Source: Streptomyces sp. NBC_00483
Lineage (GTDB): Bacteria; Actinomycetota; Actinomycetes; Streptomycetales; Streptomycetaceae
Direction: 5' to 3'
DNA length: 64,000 nt
NCBI RefSeq assembly: GCF_036013745.1
Contig: NZ_CP107880.1
Span: forward strand, 124,001 to 188,000
Positions 44,051 to 53,657 of the stretch are shown here, one piece after another. A program made the position numbers and the translations under genes. The stretch's first letter is position 1. Each line of letters begins with the position of its first letter. The notes beneath the pieces were generated by a model, which saw only the letters and a program-made list of their open reading frames with translations, did not search any database and was not told the DNA's origin.

Positions 44051-44926
44051 ATGGCGATCCGCGCGTTCAGCGGCAGACTCACGGCCCTCGCGGCCACGAC
44101 CGGCGCCGCCCTCGTCACCCTCGCCGCACCCGCACACGCGGCCCCCGAGCCCCTCTCCTACGTCGCTCTGGGCGACAGCTACAGCGCCGCTTCCGGCGTG
44201 CTTCCGCTCGACCCGAAGGCCAGCCCGCTGTGTGCCCGCTCCACGGCCAACTACCCGCACGTGATCGCGAAGCGCACCGGCGCCGCGCTCAAGGACGTGA
44301 CGTGCGGCGCCGCGCAGACGAAGGACTTCGCCGGATCCCAGTACCCGGGCGTGCCGCCGCAGCTCGACGCGCTGAGCAAGGACACCGACCTGGTGACCCT
44401 CACCATCGGCGGCAACGACAACAGCACCTTCATCAACACGATCCTGTCCTGCGCCACCGCCGGGCTCGCCTCCGCGGGCCAGGGCCACCCGTGCAAGTAC
44501 CTGAACGGCGACAAGTTCAGCGACGAGATCGACGCCAAGACGTACCCGGCGGTGAAGTCCGCGCTCCAGGCGGTCAAGAGCAAGGCGCCGAACGCAAAGG
44601 TCGCCGTCCTCGGCTATCCGTGGATCATGCCGCAGGTCGCGCAGAAGGGCTGCTTCCTGAAGATGCCGATCGCGTCCGGCGACGTGCCGTACGTGCGCGA
44701 CATCCAGTCCCACCTCAACCGCGCGGTGCAGCGCGCGGCCGGCGAGACCGGCTCGACGTATGTGGACTTCTCCCAGTCCTCCGAGGGCCACGACGCCTGT
44801 CAGCCGATCGGCACCCGCTGGGTCGAGCCGGCCCTCTTCGGCACCAACTTCGTCCCCGTGCACCCGAACGCACTGGGTGAGTCGGCGATGGCCGACGCCA
44901 CGATGGGCGCTCTCGGGATGCACTGA
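44051..44926 (+). CDS. secreted SGNH/GDSL hydrolase (esterase or lipase)
   Basis: A 291-residue exported esterase. A Sec-type signal ends near residue 31 (AHAAPEP). The catalytic Ser43 is in VALGDSYSAASG (block I), block III is TIGGND, and the C-terminal catalytic Asp/His pair is in VPVHPNALGE. Cysteines at LCARST, VTCGAA, LSCATA, HPCKYL, GCFLKM and DACQPI probably form three disulphides. It resembles the Streptomyces SGNH lipases of about 260 residues mature length. GGAG precedes the ATG 44051. Confidence 0.9.
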   Translation: MAIRAFSGRLTALAATTGAALVTLAAPAHAAPEPLSYVALGDSYSAASGVLPLDPKASPLCARSTANYPHVIAKRTGAALKDVTCGAAQTKDFAGSQYPGVPPQLDALSKDTDLVTLTIGGNDNSTFINTILSCATAGLASAGQGHPCKYLNGDKFSDEIDAKTYPAVKSALQAVKSKAPNAKVAVLGYPWIMPQVAQKGCFLKMPIASGDVPYVRDIQSHLNRAVQRAAGETGSTYVDFSQSSEGHDACQPIGTRWVEPALFGTNFVPVHPNALGESAMADATMGALGMH

Positions 44927-44978
44927 CTCACGGGCCGCTGGCCCCGCTTCAGCGAAGTCAGCTTCAGTGGAGTCAGCT

Positions 44979-46214
44979 TCATATGAAGGCGATCTCCGGG
45001 TACTTCGGCGACGGCGCGTCCAGGAGCGCGCCGTCCCCGCCGCGCAGCCAGCGGTCGAAGAAGGCCGCGAGATACGCCCGTTGAGCCGCGACCGCCCGGT
45101 GGGTGGGCACCCTGCCCACCCATGCGGTCAGCGTCTCGCGCGGCAGGTCGAGGCGGGCCGCTATCTGTGGCAGCAGCGTCGTCGCGTCCGTGTACGTGGC
45201 GTGCCGGGAGCCGCGCAGGGTCAGGTCGCGTCGCCATCCACTGCTGTGCCGCCACAGCTCCCGCCAGGACGGGACGTTCGTCCGGTCGTTGCCCTCGCTG
45301 CCCATCAGGAGCACGGGCCGGTCCACGCCCTCGGCCGCGACGGTGGAAAGGCCGCCCTCGTCGTGGTCGTCCTGGACGTACGCGAGCACGCCGTCGAGGT
45401 TCGCGGCCGCGGCGAGCCGCTCGTCGTCGTGCAGGGTCTGCAGCGCGGCGAAGCCTCCCGCGGACTGCCCGAACATGCCGATCGGCGCCCGGCGCAGCCG
45501 CTGCGTGTCGAAGGCCCGCCGCACCACATCGAGGACGAAGCGGGCGTCGGCGACGCGTACGGCCGTCGTCTTCTTCAACAGCGCGGTCACCCCGGCCGGG
45601 CCGGACTGCTGCGCCTTTTCGAACTCCTGCGGGAGCCGGGAGACGGCCACGCGCCCACCGGGGAACTCCACCGCCGACGCGTCGTAGGGATGGTCGATGG
45701 CGATCACCACATAGCCGCGCGACGCCAGGTCGTCCGTGAGCGTCGTGCCCAAAGAGTGCGGGTCCACGACGCCCGGCGAGTACAGCACCACGGGATGTGC
45801 CGCGCGGCGGTCGAGCGGCGCCGCGGTGTGGGCGAAGGTCCGCGTGGCCGCCCAGTCGACGCGGCCCGCGGGCAGCCCCGCGAAGTTGTTGAGCCGGTCG
45901 AAGCCCGCCGCCTCCCGGGCCGTCATCTGCGGCGCCCGCCCGTGCCCGGCCACCGCCCGTGCCGGGTAGCGCACGTCCACCATCAACTCCCGTGCGGGAG
46001 CCGCCGTCCACGGGTCGGGGCGGGAGCGGTCCACCAGGCGCAGCGCCACCCTGCCCACAGGGTGCGGGCCGCTCGGAGCTGGTAACCGAAGCCGCACCCG
46101 CTGCGGCGCGGCGGCCACCGCGGGCGCCGCGCCCAGGGTCAACAGCGCCGCGCCGGCCGCGAGTACACCCCGCCGGGCCGGCCCGCCCATCGAAATCGTG
46201 CCGAGATCGTCCAT
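44979..46214 (-). CDS. exported alpha/beta hydrolase (lipase/PAF-acetylhydrolase-like)
   Basis: A 411-residue protein with a twin-arginine-like signal (GGPARRGVLAAGAALLTLG, then APAVAAAP). The nucleophile elbow is MFGQSAGGF, the acid Asp lies in ANLDGVLAYV, and His in GSRHATYTDA. The LMVDVRYPA segment is typical of PAF-acetylhydrolase II-like and dienelactone-type exported hydrolases. Only a weak ribosome site precedes the ATG at 46214, so an internal start cannot be excluded. Confidence 0.82.
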   Translation of the reverse strand: MDDLGTISMGGPARRGVLAAGAALLTLGAAPAVAAAPQRVRLRLPAPSGPHPVGRVALRLVDRSRPDPWTAAPARELMVDVRYPARAVAGHGRAPQMTAREAAGFDRLNNFAGLPAGRVDWAATRTFAHTAAPLDRRAAHPVVLYSPGVVDPHSLGTTLTDDLASRGYVVIAIDHPYDASAVEFPGGRVAVSRLPQEFEKAQQSGPAGVTALLKKTTAVRVADARFVLDVVRRAFDTQRLRRAPIGMFGQSAGGFAALQTLHDDERLAAAANLDGVLAYVQDDHDEGGLSTVAAEGVDRPVLLMGSEGNDRTNVPSWRELWRHSSGWRRDLTLRGSRHATYTDATTLLPQIAARLDLPRETLTAWVGRVPTHRAVAAQRAYLAAFFDRWLRGGDGALLDAPSPKYPEIAFI

Positions 46215-46407
46215 GGCTCAAGATTCGTGGAACCGCCCCCTGCGCACCATCCGGCCCACCCCCACTTCTCGTTGGGGGCAATCCCCCAGAAGTCACCATG
46301 TGACCAGGTCGGGCGCCGTCCACCTGTCGATACTCGTGTCAAGAGCGTGCCCACCTCCTCGTATGCTCGGGGGCGACGCCGACGGACCGATCTTGGAGTG
46401 AGTACTG

Positions 46408-48675
46408 GTGGCGCGACGGCCGAGGGACACCTGGGACCGCTTCATTGCATCCGATCCGGGGCTGCTGCGCCTGATGGCCGGGCTGCGGATCGTCGCGGCC
46501 ATCGGGCTGACGCTCGCCGTGCTCGCGCTGCTCGGCACGGATGTGACACACATGGTCGCGGGCGCGATGGCCGCGATGGTGAGCACGTTCGCGATCCGTG
46601 AGAAGAATCTGCGAGGGCAGGCGATCACGCTCGCATGGGGATTCCCGGTGGCGCTCGCCGCCGTGACCCTCGGCGCGCTGCTGCACAGCAAGGTGATCGC
46701 GGGTGATCTCTTCTTCATCGCGCTGATCTTCGGCGCGGTCTACTTCCGCCGGTTCGGCGACCGGGGCACGGCTCTTGGCCTGATGGGTTTCCAGGTCTAC
46801 TTCGTGTCGCTGTTCGTGAACGCGACCCCCGATCAACTGCCGGTGCTCGCGGGCACGTTGGCGGTGGCGTTCGGCTGCAGCGCGGTGGCCCGGTTCGCGC
46901 TGGTGCCGGAGACGCCGCAGCGCGTGCTCGGGCGGCTGCGCGGGGCGTTCCGGGCGCGGCTCGCTCAGCTGGTGACCGCGCAGACGAGGCTGCTCGACGC
47001 CGCGCCGGAGGACCTCGACGACGTACTGGACGATCTCCGCCACCACACCTCGCGGCTGCACGAGACGGCTCTGATGATCCAGGGCCGGCTCGAGGACGGC
47101 GCCGGGGACGCGGCGACCGCCTCGCTGATCCAGCGCCGTATCGCCGACGCGGAGATCTCCGCGGAGCGCCTCGGCATGCTGCTGTTGAACGCGCGCAGCG
47201 CCGAACGCGCCGACACCCTCACCCTGCACCTCCCCCACGCGCCCGCGCCGGCCGCGGGCAAGCTGCTGTTCCGCGACGACGAGGACGAGTCGACGGCCAC
47301 CCTCCGCCGCGATCTGGGCGCCCTGCACCTGATGGTGTCCCGCCCCGCCGATGCCAACCGGGGCACGGCCGTCGCCCAGATCCGCAACCGTCTGCTCGGC
47401 TACCGCGACGAGGAGCGGATGCCTCCGGGCGCCACGCTCGCCGTGCAGGACGTGTTCCGCGGCATCGGTGAGGCGGCCCGCGCGGTGATGGGTCTGCGGA
47501 TCGCGCTCGACGGCCCGCAGGACGAGTCGGACGACTCCCCCTCCACGACGCGTTCGCGTGAGGAGCTGGAGGCGGAGGACATGTCCATCACCGGCACCGT
47601 CGCGCTGACCGACGCGGAGAAGGAGGCCGACGAGGACGAGGACAACCGCGGGGGCCTGGACCGGCCCACCACCCGCGCCGCCTTCCAGGTCGCCGTCGGC
47701 TCCGCCCTCGCGATCGTCGGCGGCGAGTTCCTCTCCAGCCAGCGCTGGTACTGGGCCGTCCTGACCTGCTGGGTCGTCTTCCTCAACACCGCGTCCACGG
47801 GCGAGATCGTCATCAAGGGCTACCGCCGCGTCCTCGGCACGGTGCTCGGTGTGCTCGCCGGAGTGCTGCTCGCGGGGGCGGTCGGCAATCACACGTGGCT
47901 GGCGTTCGTCCTGGTGCTGCTGTGCGTGTTCGCCGCGTTCTTCACCGCCCCGCTGTCGTACGCGCTGATGTCGTTCTTCGTGACGGCGATGCTGGGCCTG
48001 CTGTACACGCTCCTGAACACCTACAGCCTCGACGTGCTGGTGCTCCGCATCGAGGAGACCGCGCTCGGTGCGGCGTGCGGCATCATCGCGGCGATGCTGG
48101 TGCTTCCGGTGCGCACCGACCGGCGCACCGACGAGCTGCTCGCCACCGTCCTCGAGCGGCTCGGCGATGTCGTGGCGGGCGCGGTGGAGCAGCTCAGCGG
48201 CGGCCCGGCCGCGGACCTGCTCGACCGGGCGCGGGACCTCGACACCGCCCTGGACGACCTGCGCGCGTCCACCAAGCCGCTGACCCACGCGATCGCCCCG
48301 CAGCGCGAGCGGCGGCAGACCGTGCGCTATCTGGTGGCGCTCCTGGAGACGTCCGCGTACCACGCGCGTTCCCTGGCGGCGACCGCCGAGCTCATCCCGT
48401 ACAGCAAGCATGTGGCCGCCGATCCGCGGCTCGGCAGGGCGGCGCGGCGTATCGCGCACAACATCGATGTGTTGGTCGCGCAGGTGAACGACGAGGACAC
48501 GACGGGGACCGTCGAGTCCGGCGCGAGCATCGCGGCGATGCTGGAGACCGACGGCCTGGGGGTGCCGGCCGCGAACACGGTGACGTTCCGTGTGCTGCGT
48601 CACCTTCAGCGGCTCGACGAGGGGATCTCCGGTCTGGCCCGGCCGCTCGACGTCCCTGTGGGACCGCGCACATAG
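46408..48675 (+). CDS. FUSC family membrane protein (aromatic acid exporter-like)
   Basis: A 755-residue protein with two membrane blocks, about residues 22-170 and 430-560, each with five to six spans, joined by a cytoplasmic domain of about 250 residues with acidic stretches, and a C-terminal helical domain. This is the FUSC arrangement of the AaeB/YccS group. Family members export aromatic carboxylic acids, but the substrate here is unproven. GTG start at 46408, about 30 bases from a TTGGAGTGAG segment. The DNA is on the plus strand and alone in its unit. Confidence 0.85.
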   Translation: MARRPRDTWDRFIASDPGLLRLMAGLRIVAAIGLTLAVLALLGTDVTHMVAGAMAAMVSTFAIREKNLRGQAITLAWGFPVALAAVTLGALLHSKVIAGDLFFIALIFGAVYFRRFGDRGTALGLMGFQVYFVSLFVNATPDQLPVLAGTLAVAFGCSAVARFALVPETPQRVLGRLRGAFRARLAQLVTAQTRLLDAAPEDLDDVLDDLRHHTSRLHETALMIQGRLEDGAGDAATASLIQRRIADAEISAERLGMLLLNARSAERADTLTLHLPHAPAPAAGKLLFRDDEDESTATLRRDLGALHLMVSRPADANRGTAVAQIRNRLLGYRDEERMPPGATLAVQDVFRGIGEAARAVMGLRIALDGPQDESDDSPSTTRSREELEAEDMSITGTVALTDAEKEADEDEDNRGGLDRPTTRAAFQVAVGSALAIVGGEFLSSQRWYWAVLTCWVVFLNTASTGEIVIKGYRRVLGTVLGVLAGVLLAGAVGNHTWLAFVLVLLCVFAAFFTAPLSYALMSFFVTAMLGLLYTLLNTYSLDVLVLRIEETALGAACGIIAAMLVLPVRTDRRTDELLATVLERLGDVVAGAVEQLSGGPAADLLDRARDLDTALDDLRASTKPLTHAIAPQRERRQTVRYLVALLETSAYHARSLAATAELIPYSKHVAADPRLGRAARRIAHNIDVLVAQVNDEDTTGTVESGASIAAMLETDGLGVPAANTVTFRVLRHLQRLDEGISGLARPLDVPVGPRT

Positions 48676-48706
48676 CGGGGGTCTGCCTTCAAACCCGCTC
48701 CGACCT

Positions 48707-48721
48707 GGGGATACGATCCCC
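48707..48721. promoter_or_regulatory. palindrome upstream of the nucleoside operon
   Basis: GGGGAT ACG ATCCCC is a perfect 6-base inverted repeat 50 bases before the phosphorylase start, in the 96-base gap after the FUSC gene. It may be an operator. Confidence 0.4.
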
Positions 48722-48771
48722 GGATCCCCTCCGAACCCGATGCCGCGCCGACGCATGACTGGAGCCACCTC

Positions 48772-49539
48772 GTGAGTGCCCCCGCACCCGACCCCCACTC
48801 CTTGCTCCCGCTGAGCCGAATCCCGCGTACGGGACTGCCGCCGCGCGCCGTCGTCGTGGGCGATCCGGAGCGCGCCGCGGCCGTCGCCGCGCTGCTCGAC
48901 GACGCCGTGGAGGTGTCGTACAACCGCGAGTACCGCACGTTCAGCGGGACGTGGCGCGGGGTGCCGGTCGTCGTCGCCTCGCACGGCATCGGCGGGCCCG
49001 GCGCGATCCTGCTGTTCCAGGAGCTGGCCGACGCGGGCGTGCGGACGTTCGTGCGGTTCGGTACGGCGGGTGCGATGCGGCCGGGGATCGGCGACGGCGA
49101 CCTGGTCGTCGCGGAGGCCGCGGTGCGCGACGACGGCGTGACCGGCCAACTGGTGCCCGCCGAGTACCCGGCGGTGTCCGCTCCGGAGGCCGTGCTCGCC
49201 CTCACCCGCGCGGCGCGCGAGGCGGGCGCGCCGCACCATCGGGGAATCGTGTGGACGCGGGCGGCGTTCCAACCAGGGCTGATCCCGCTGAACCAGTACG
49301 ACGGCGCGGGCCTCGCGGCGATCGAGATGGAGGTGTCCGCGCTGTTCGTCACGGCGTCGCTGCGCGGGCTCGTCGCGGGCGCCGTGCTCGTCGTCGACGG
49401 CGTGAACGCGGACGACCTGGTGGACGAGGACAGCACCGGCGGCTACGACCCGCACCGCGAGGTCGTCGCGGAGGGCGTCGCGCGCGGCAGCGTCGTGGCC
49501 CTGGAGGCGCTGCGCATACTTACCGAGGAGCAACTGTGA
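48772..49539 (+). CDS. nucleoside phosphorylase (uridine-phosphorylase-like)
   Basis: A 255-residue PNP_UDP_1 fold enzyme. It has VVVGDPERAAAVAALL (phosphate-site region), RFGTAGAMRPGIGDGDLVVA (family core) and the ribose-binding glutamate segment AAIEMEVSALF. The ending VALEALRILTEEQL is ordinary. The pattern resembles uridine phosphorylase more than purine-nucleoside phosphorylase. It splits nucleosides with phosphate to base and ribose-1-phosphate. GTG start at 48772. It is the first gene of a coupled operon with an amidohydrolase. Confidence 0.85.
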   Translation: MSAPAPDPHSLLPLSRIPRTGLPPRAVVVGDPERAAAVAALLDDAVEVSYNREYRTFSGTWRGVPVVVASHGIGGPGAILLFQELADAGVRTFVRFGTAGAMRPGIGDGDLVVAEAAVRDDGVTGQLVPAEYPAVSAPEAVLALTRAAREAGAPHHRGIVWTRAAFQPGLIPLNQYDGAGLAAIEMEVSALFVTASLRGLVAGAVLVVDGVNADDLVDEDSTGGYDPHREVVAEGVARGSVVALEALRILTEEQL

Positions 49540-50828
49540 CCGAGTCCGTCGATCTGCTGGTGCACGGCGGCACCGTCCTCACCGTCGACGACGCGTCGAC
49601 CGTGCTCGCCGACGGCGCGGTCGCCGTGCGCGACGGCGCGATCGTGACGGTGGGAACCGCCGACGAGCTGCGCGCCCGCCACACGGCCACCGACACCATC
49701 GACGCCTCCGGCGGCCTGGTGCTCCCCGGCCTGATCAACACGCACACGCACCTCGCGATGACGCTGCTGCGCGGCACCGCCGACGATGTGACGCTGCAGG
49801 AGTTCCTGGGCCGGGTCGTCCCCGCAGAGGCGCGCCTGCTCGACCCCGGCACCGTCGCCTCCGCCGTCCGCGTGGCCGTCGCCGAGAGCGTGCGCGCAGG
49901 TGTCACCTCGGCGCTCGACATGTACTGGTTCCACGAGGCCGCCGAGGAGGCCGCGCGCACGGCGGGCTGGCGGCTGCACACCGGGCCGCTGTTCATGGAC
50001 GTGCCCGAGCCGCCGGACGGGCGGCCGTACAAGGAGCGCATGGAGTGGGCGCGCCGGTACCTGGCCGGGCGCCCCGCCGGCACCCGTCCCGTCCTGTTCG
50101 CGCACTCGACGTACACGCTCTCCCCCGAGCAGCTCGCCGAGTGCTTCGCGCTGGCCCGTGAGTTCGGTGCGCTGATCCACCTGCACGCGGCGGAGAACGC
50201 CGCCGAGGTCGCGGGTGTCGAGGTGGCACACGGCAAGCGGCCGGTGGAACTCCTCGAATCCCTTGGCCTGTTGGGCCCCGACGTGGTGCTCGCGCACGCC
50301 GTCGACCTGACCGGCGGCGAGATCGCGGCGATCGCCCGTGCGGGCGCCTCGGTCGCCCACTGCCCGGTGTCGAACCTGAAGCTGGGCTGCGGCATCGCGC
50401 CGGTTCCCCGGCTGCTGAGCGCGGGTGTCACCGTCGGCCTCGGTACGGACGGCGCCGTCAGCTCGAACACCCTCGACGTGCTCGGCGCCGTGCGGCAGGC
50501 GGCTCTGGTGCACAAGGCGGACGGCGATCCGACGGCGGTCGACGCCGAGCAGGCCGTACGCATGGCGACCATCGAGGGCGCCCGCGCCCTGGGCCTCGGC
50601 GACGAACTCGGCTCGCTCGAGGTCGGCAAGCGCGCCGACCTGGCCGTCCTCGACCTGAACCGGCCGCACCTCACGCCGCGCCACGACCCGTACGCGATGC
50701 TCGCCTACGCCGCGCAGGCCTCCGACGTGCGGGACACCGTCGTCGATGGCAGGGTCCTTATGCGCGACCGTACGCTCACGACTCTCGACGAGGGCGCGGT
50801 CCTCGCCGATCTGGAGGCCCTCGCATGA
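49536..50828 (+). CDS. amidohydrolase of the MTA/SAH deaminase (TRZ/ATZ) family
   Basis: A 430-residue metal-dependent deaminase. Zn-site motifs: NTHTHLAMTLLRG (His-x-His, about 68-80), HLHAAENAAEV (about 209-219), AHAVDLTGGEI and GTDGAVSSNTLD (Asp). These match the 5-methylthioadenosine/S-adenosylhomocysteine deaminase family, which also includes aminofutalosine and other nucleoside or pterin deaminases. The GTG start overlaps the phosphorylase stop by 4 bases. Deaminase followed by phosphorylase would act in sequence on a purine nucleoside. Confidence 0.87.
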   Translation: MTESVDLLVHGGTVLTVDDASTVLADGAVAVRDGAIVTVGTADELRARHTATDTIDASGGLVLPGLINTHTHLAMTLLRGTADDVTLQEFLGRVVPAEARLLDPGTVASAVRVAVAESVRAGVTSALDMYWFHEAAEEAARTAGWRLHTGPLFMDVPEPPDGRPYKERMEWARRYLAGRPAGTRPVLFAHSTYTLSPEQLAECFALAREFGALIHLHAAENAAEVAGVEVAHGKRPVELLESLGLLGPDVVLAHAVDLTGGEIAAIARAGASVAHCPVSNLKLGCGIAPVPRLLSAGVTVGLGTDGAVSSNTLDVLGAVRQAALVHKADGDPTAVDAEQAVRMATIEGARALGLGDELGSLEVGKRADLAVLDLNRPHLTPRHDPYAMLAYAAQASDVRDTVVDGRVLMRDRTLTTLDEGAVLADLEALA

Positions 50829-51442
50829 CCGGCCACCCCACCCCCACCCGAGGCTTCGTCGGTCGCCCCCGCGTCCACAACCCCGGCCTGCCGCCGGGCC
50901 AGTACGACGCGGGCGACGACTGGCCGGTGCTCTCCGCCGAGGTGACGCCTCAACTCGACCGCGAGGACTGGACGTTCACGATCGACGGCCTGGTCGCCGA
51001 GGAGCACACCTGGACGTGGGACGAGGCGCGGGCGCTGCCCCCGGCGACGTACAGCGGGGACATCCACTGCGTGACGACCTGGTCGAAGTTCGGGGTGCGC
51101 TTCGGTGGTGTCTCGCTCGACACGTTCCTCGACGCGGTACGCCCCTCCCCCGGGGCGACGCACGTCATGGCGTACTCGCACACCGGATACTCCGCGAACC
51201 TGCCGCTCGCCGAGGTGACGGGCGGCAAGGCGTGGCTCGCCTTCACCTACGAGGACGAGCCGCTGCCGACCGAACACGGCGGCCCCGCCCGCCTGTTGGT
51301 GCCGCACCTCTACTTCTGGAAGAGCGTGAAGTGGGTCGCGGGCATCAGGCTCCTCGATCACGACGAGCCCGGTTTCTGGGAGCAGAACGGGTACCACGCG
51401 CGGGGCAACCCCTGGGAAGAACAGCGATACGCAGGTGACTGA
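50825..51442 (+). CDS. molybdopterin-binding oxidoreductase (sulfite oxidase-like)
   Basis: A 205-residue single-domain Moco protein. The Mo-coordinating cysteine is Cys80 or so in SGDIHCVTTWSKFGVRF, and GYSANLPL and LVPHLYFWKSVKW are the conserved later blocks. No signal peptide is visible, so it works in the cytoplasm. The next gene encodes an FAD-dependent reductase, the expected electron partner. Its ATG overlaps the stop of the amidohydrolase. The substrate is unknown. Confidence 0.88.
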   Translation: MTGHPTPTRGFVGRPRVHNPGLPPGQYDAGDDWPVLSAEVTPQLDREDWTFTIDGLVAEEHTWTWDEARALPPATYSGDIHCVTTWSKFGVRFGGVSLDTFLDAVRPSPGATHVMAYSHTGYSANLPLAEVTGGKAWLAFTYEDEPLPTEHGGPARLLVPHLYFWKSVKWVAGIRLLDHDEPGFWEQNGYHARGNPWEEQRYAGD

Positions 51443-52190
51443 GACCGTGCCGGACACCACCACTTTCACGCCGCCGACCCGGTTCGCCGTGCCGGGCCGC
51501 ATCGCCGCCGGGCAGGGCGCCGCCCTGTGGCAGCGTGCCGTGCTCACGGAGATCCGCCGGGAGACGGCGAACGCGTCGACGTTCCGTTTCGCGGTGCCCG
51601 GCTGGCAGGGGCATCTGCCCGGTCAGCACCTGATGCTGCGGCTGACCGCCGAGGACGGTTACTCGGCCCAGCGCCACTACTCGCTCGCGTCGGCTCCCGA
51701 CGACTCGGGGCACATCGAGCTGACCCTCGACCACGTCGCGGACGGCGAGGTCTCCGGCTTTCTGCACACCGAGGCGCGGGTCGGCGACGAGGTGGAGATG
51801 CGCGGCCCGCTCAGCGGCTTCTTCGCGTGGCCGGGCGACCGGCCCGCACTGCTGCTCGGCGCGGGTTCGGGTGTCGTGCCCCTGATGTCGATGATCCGCC
51901 ACCACAGGCAGCGCCGGCTGACCGTCCCGCTCAAGCTGATCGTGTCGGCACGCACCCGTGCGGACCTGATCTACGCCGAGGAGTACGGGGCCGAGACGAC
52001 GTCGGTACTCACCCGTGAGGACGAGCGCCGACGTCTGGCCGCGGATCATCTGGCGCCGTGCTTCACCGAAGGTGCGCCACAGTGGGAGGCGTACGTGTGC
52101 GGCTCCAACTCCTTTGCCGAGCACGCCTCCCAGCTGCTGGTCGGCCTCGGTCAGCCGGTGGACCGGATCCGCATCGAGCGCTTCGGCTGA
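51435..52190 (+). CDS. ferredoxin-NADP-type flavin reductase
   Basis: A 251-residue FAD/NAD(P) reductase. The FAD motif is RHYSLASAP (about 77-85) and the nucleotide-binding motif GAGSGVVPLMSM (about 141-152). It has no iron-sulphur domain. It overlaps the Moco gene end by 8 bases (GTG 51435), and this pair is found in many Streptomyces. It should pass electrons from NAD(P)H to the molybdopterin enzyme. Confidence 0.9.
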   Translation: MTETVPDTTTFTPPTRFAVPGRIAAGQGAALWQRAVLTEIRRETANASTFRFAVPGWQGHLPGQHLMLRLTAEDGYSAQRHYSLASAPDDSGHIELTLDHVADGEVSGFLHTEARVGDEVEMRGPLSGFFAWPGDRPALLLGAGSGVVPLMSMIRHHRQRRLTVPLKLIVSARTRADLIYAEEYGAETTSVLTREDERRRLAADHLAPCFTEGAPQWEAYVCGSNSFAEHASQLLVGLGQPVDRIRIERFG

Positions 52191-52193
52191 CGC

Positions 52194-53516
52194 CTACCGG
52201 ACACCCGCCCAGCGCTTGATCGTGGCCGTCGCCGCGTCCCGCTCGTTCGCGGGCAGCGCGGAGATCCGGGCGCCGTGGTTGGACTTCGGCACGACGTACT
52301 TGTACGAGTCCTTCTTGCTGGGCGTGAACTGCTCGGCGCTCCACGGGTCGTTCTGCCCGTAGACGAACAGCATCCGCTCGGACTTCGTGCGCACCCATTT
52401 GTCGACGCCCTTGATGACGGTGCCGTCGTAGGTGGTGCGCATGTCGGCGGGCAGCACGGAGTTCGGCTGGTAGATGTCCGGGTAGTGGCGCACACCCTTG
52501 AGGTTCTTGAACTTCAGGTCGGCCCAGCCGAGTTGGGCGGCGGCCTGCCGGTAGTAGGGGCCCGAGCTGTTGGCGCCGAGCGTGGAGTCCTCGTAGATGG
52601 ACAGTCCGTGGTCGAGGGACCACTTGTAGAGGTCGTCGTCGGAGACCTTCTTCGCGTCCGGCACGGTCGGGCAGTCGTCGACGGAGCCGGACTGCCAGAA
52701 GTTCCACACCTGGTCGAGGACCGCGAACTCGTAGGCCCGATCGGTCGTTCCGAGGGTGTTGGTGAAGGTGTAGCCCTCGTCCTTCGCGGTCTTCTCGAAC
52801 TTGGGCAGCAGGGTGTCGCGGCGCGCCAGCATCTCGCGCTGCACGGCGGCGAGCCCGTCGCGACACTGCTGGGTGCCGACCCTCTTGAAGAAGTCCTCGT
52901 AGCCGCTGTCGTCGGCATTGTTGGCATCGTTCGGGGCGACGTAGGCGACGACGCCGTCGTAGTCCTTGGGGTGGAAGCGGTAGTGGTACGTGGCCGTCAT
53001 GCCGCCCTTGGAGCCGCCGGTCGCCAGCCACTTCGACGTCTTCTCGTACAGCGGCCGCACGGCCCGCACGATGCCGTGTTCGTCGGCGGCCTCCTGCTGG
53101 ACGGTCATCTTGCCCCAGGGGGTGCCGCCGGCCGGTACGGACGGGCCGAAGAAGCGGTGCTCGACGCTGAGTTGGTTCGCGTCGAGGAGGGTGGTGGGCT
53201 CGCGGGTCGAGGAGGACAGCTCGTAGCCGCCTGTGTAGAAGACGACGGGCTTGGCCGTCGACTTGTGCCAGAGCGTGAAGCGCTGCTGGAACGTGCCGAG
53301 GCCGGGTCTCGCGTGGTCGACCGGCTGCGTGATCGACAAGGAGTAGAGCGGGAAGCCCTCCTTGTCGGTGACGCCGGTGACGCTCACTCCGGGCAGGGCC
53401 CGCAACTGGTCCTCGAACGAGGCGGGCGCGGCGGTCGCCGGTGCCGCGGTGGCGGCGAGGGCGCCCGCCGTGAGGGCGGCGGACAGCAGCAGCGTGGGTA
53501 TGGCGCGCAGGCGCAC
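52194..53516 (-). CDS. secreted S37-family tripeptidyl aminopeptidase (PS-10)
   Basis: A 440-residue exported peptidase. A signal peptide of about 30 residues (MRLRAIPTLLLSAALTAGAL, then AATAAPATAAPA). The serine nucleophile is Ser169 in ATGGSKGGMTA, the acid is in YGQNDPWSAEQF and His in KSNHGARISAL. It matches the Streptomyces prolyl tri/tetrapeptidyl aminopeptidase family S37. The GTG start at 53516 has AGGGAGA five bases before it; the track start further upstream is rejected. It is convergent with the flavin reductase, with 3 bases between stops. Confidence 0.88.
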   Translation of the reverse strand: MRLRAIPTLLLSAALTAGALAATAAPATAAPASFEDQLRALPGVSVTGVTDKEGFPLYSLSITQPVDHARPGLGTFQQRFTLWHKSTAKPVVFYTGGYELSSSTREPTTLLDANQLSVEHRFFGPSVPAGGTPWGKMTVQQEAADEHGIVRAVRPLYEKTSKWLATGGSKGGMTATYHYRFHPKDYDGVVAYVAPNDANNADDSGYEDFFKRVGTQQCRDGLAAVQREMLARRDTLLPKFEKTAKDEGYTFTNTLGTTDRAYEFAVLDQVWNFWQSGSVDDCPTVPDAKKVSDDDLYKWSLDHGLSIYEDSTLGANSSGPYYRQAAAQLGWADLKFKNLKGVRHYPDIYQPNSVLPADMRTTYDGTVIKGVDKWVRTKSERMLFVYGQNDPWSAEQFTPSKKDSYKYVVPKSNHGARISALPANERDAATATIKRWAGVR

Positions 53517-53624
53517 AAGGGTCTCCCTGGGTCGAGGAAACGGTGCGGCGGATCGGTGATCCACCGACCGAGACCCTAACCTGCGGCGCCCGCCCGGGAG
53601 TTGGCCTCACGTCGAAAACGCGAG

Positions 53625-53655
53625 GAGCCGGGACCCCTTGACGGGGTCCCGGCTC
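53625..53655. terminator. hairpin terminator
   Basis: GAGCCGGGACCCC (53625-53637) and GGGGTCCCGGCTC (53643-53655) form a 13-base stem with loop TTGAC. It lies upstream of the S37 peptidase and downstream of the cyclophilin gene on the minus strand, with the repeat element 53658-53842 between hairpin and cyclophilin. Confidence 0.75.
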
Positions 53656-53657
53656 CC

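Noticed and set aside
46339..49533. Open frame of 1064 codons on the minus strand
   Set aside because: It is the complement of FUSC and the phosphorylase genes and reads as Arg/His/Gln-rich low-complexity protein without motifs. Long shadow frames are expected at this GC content.
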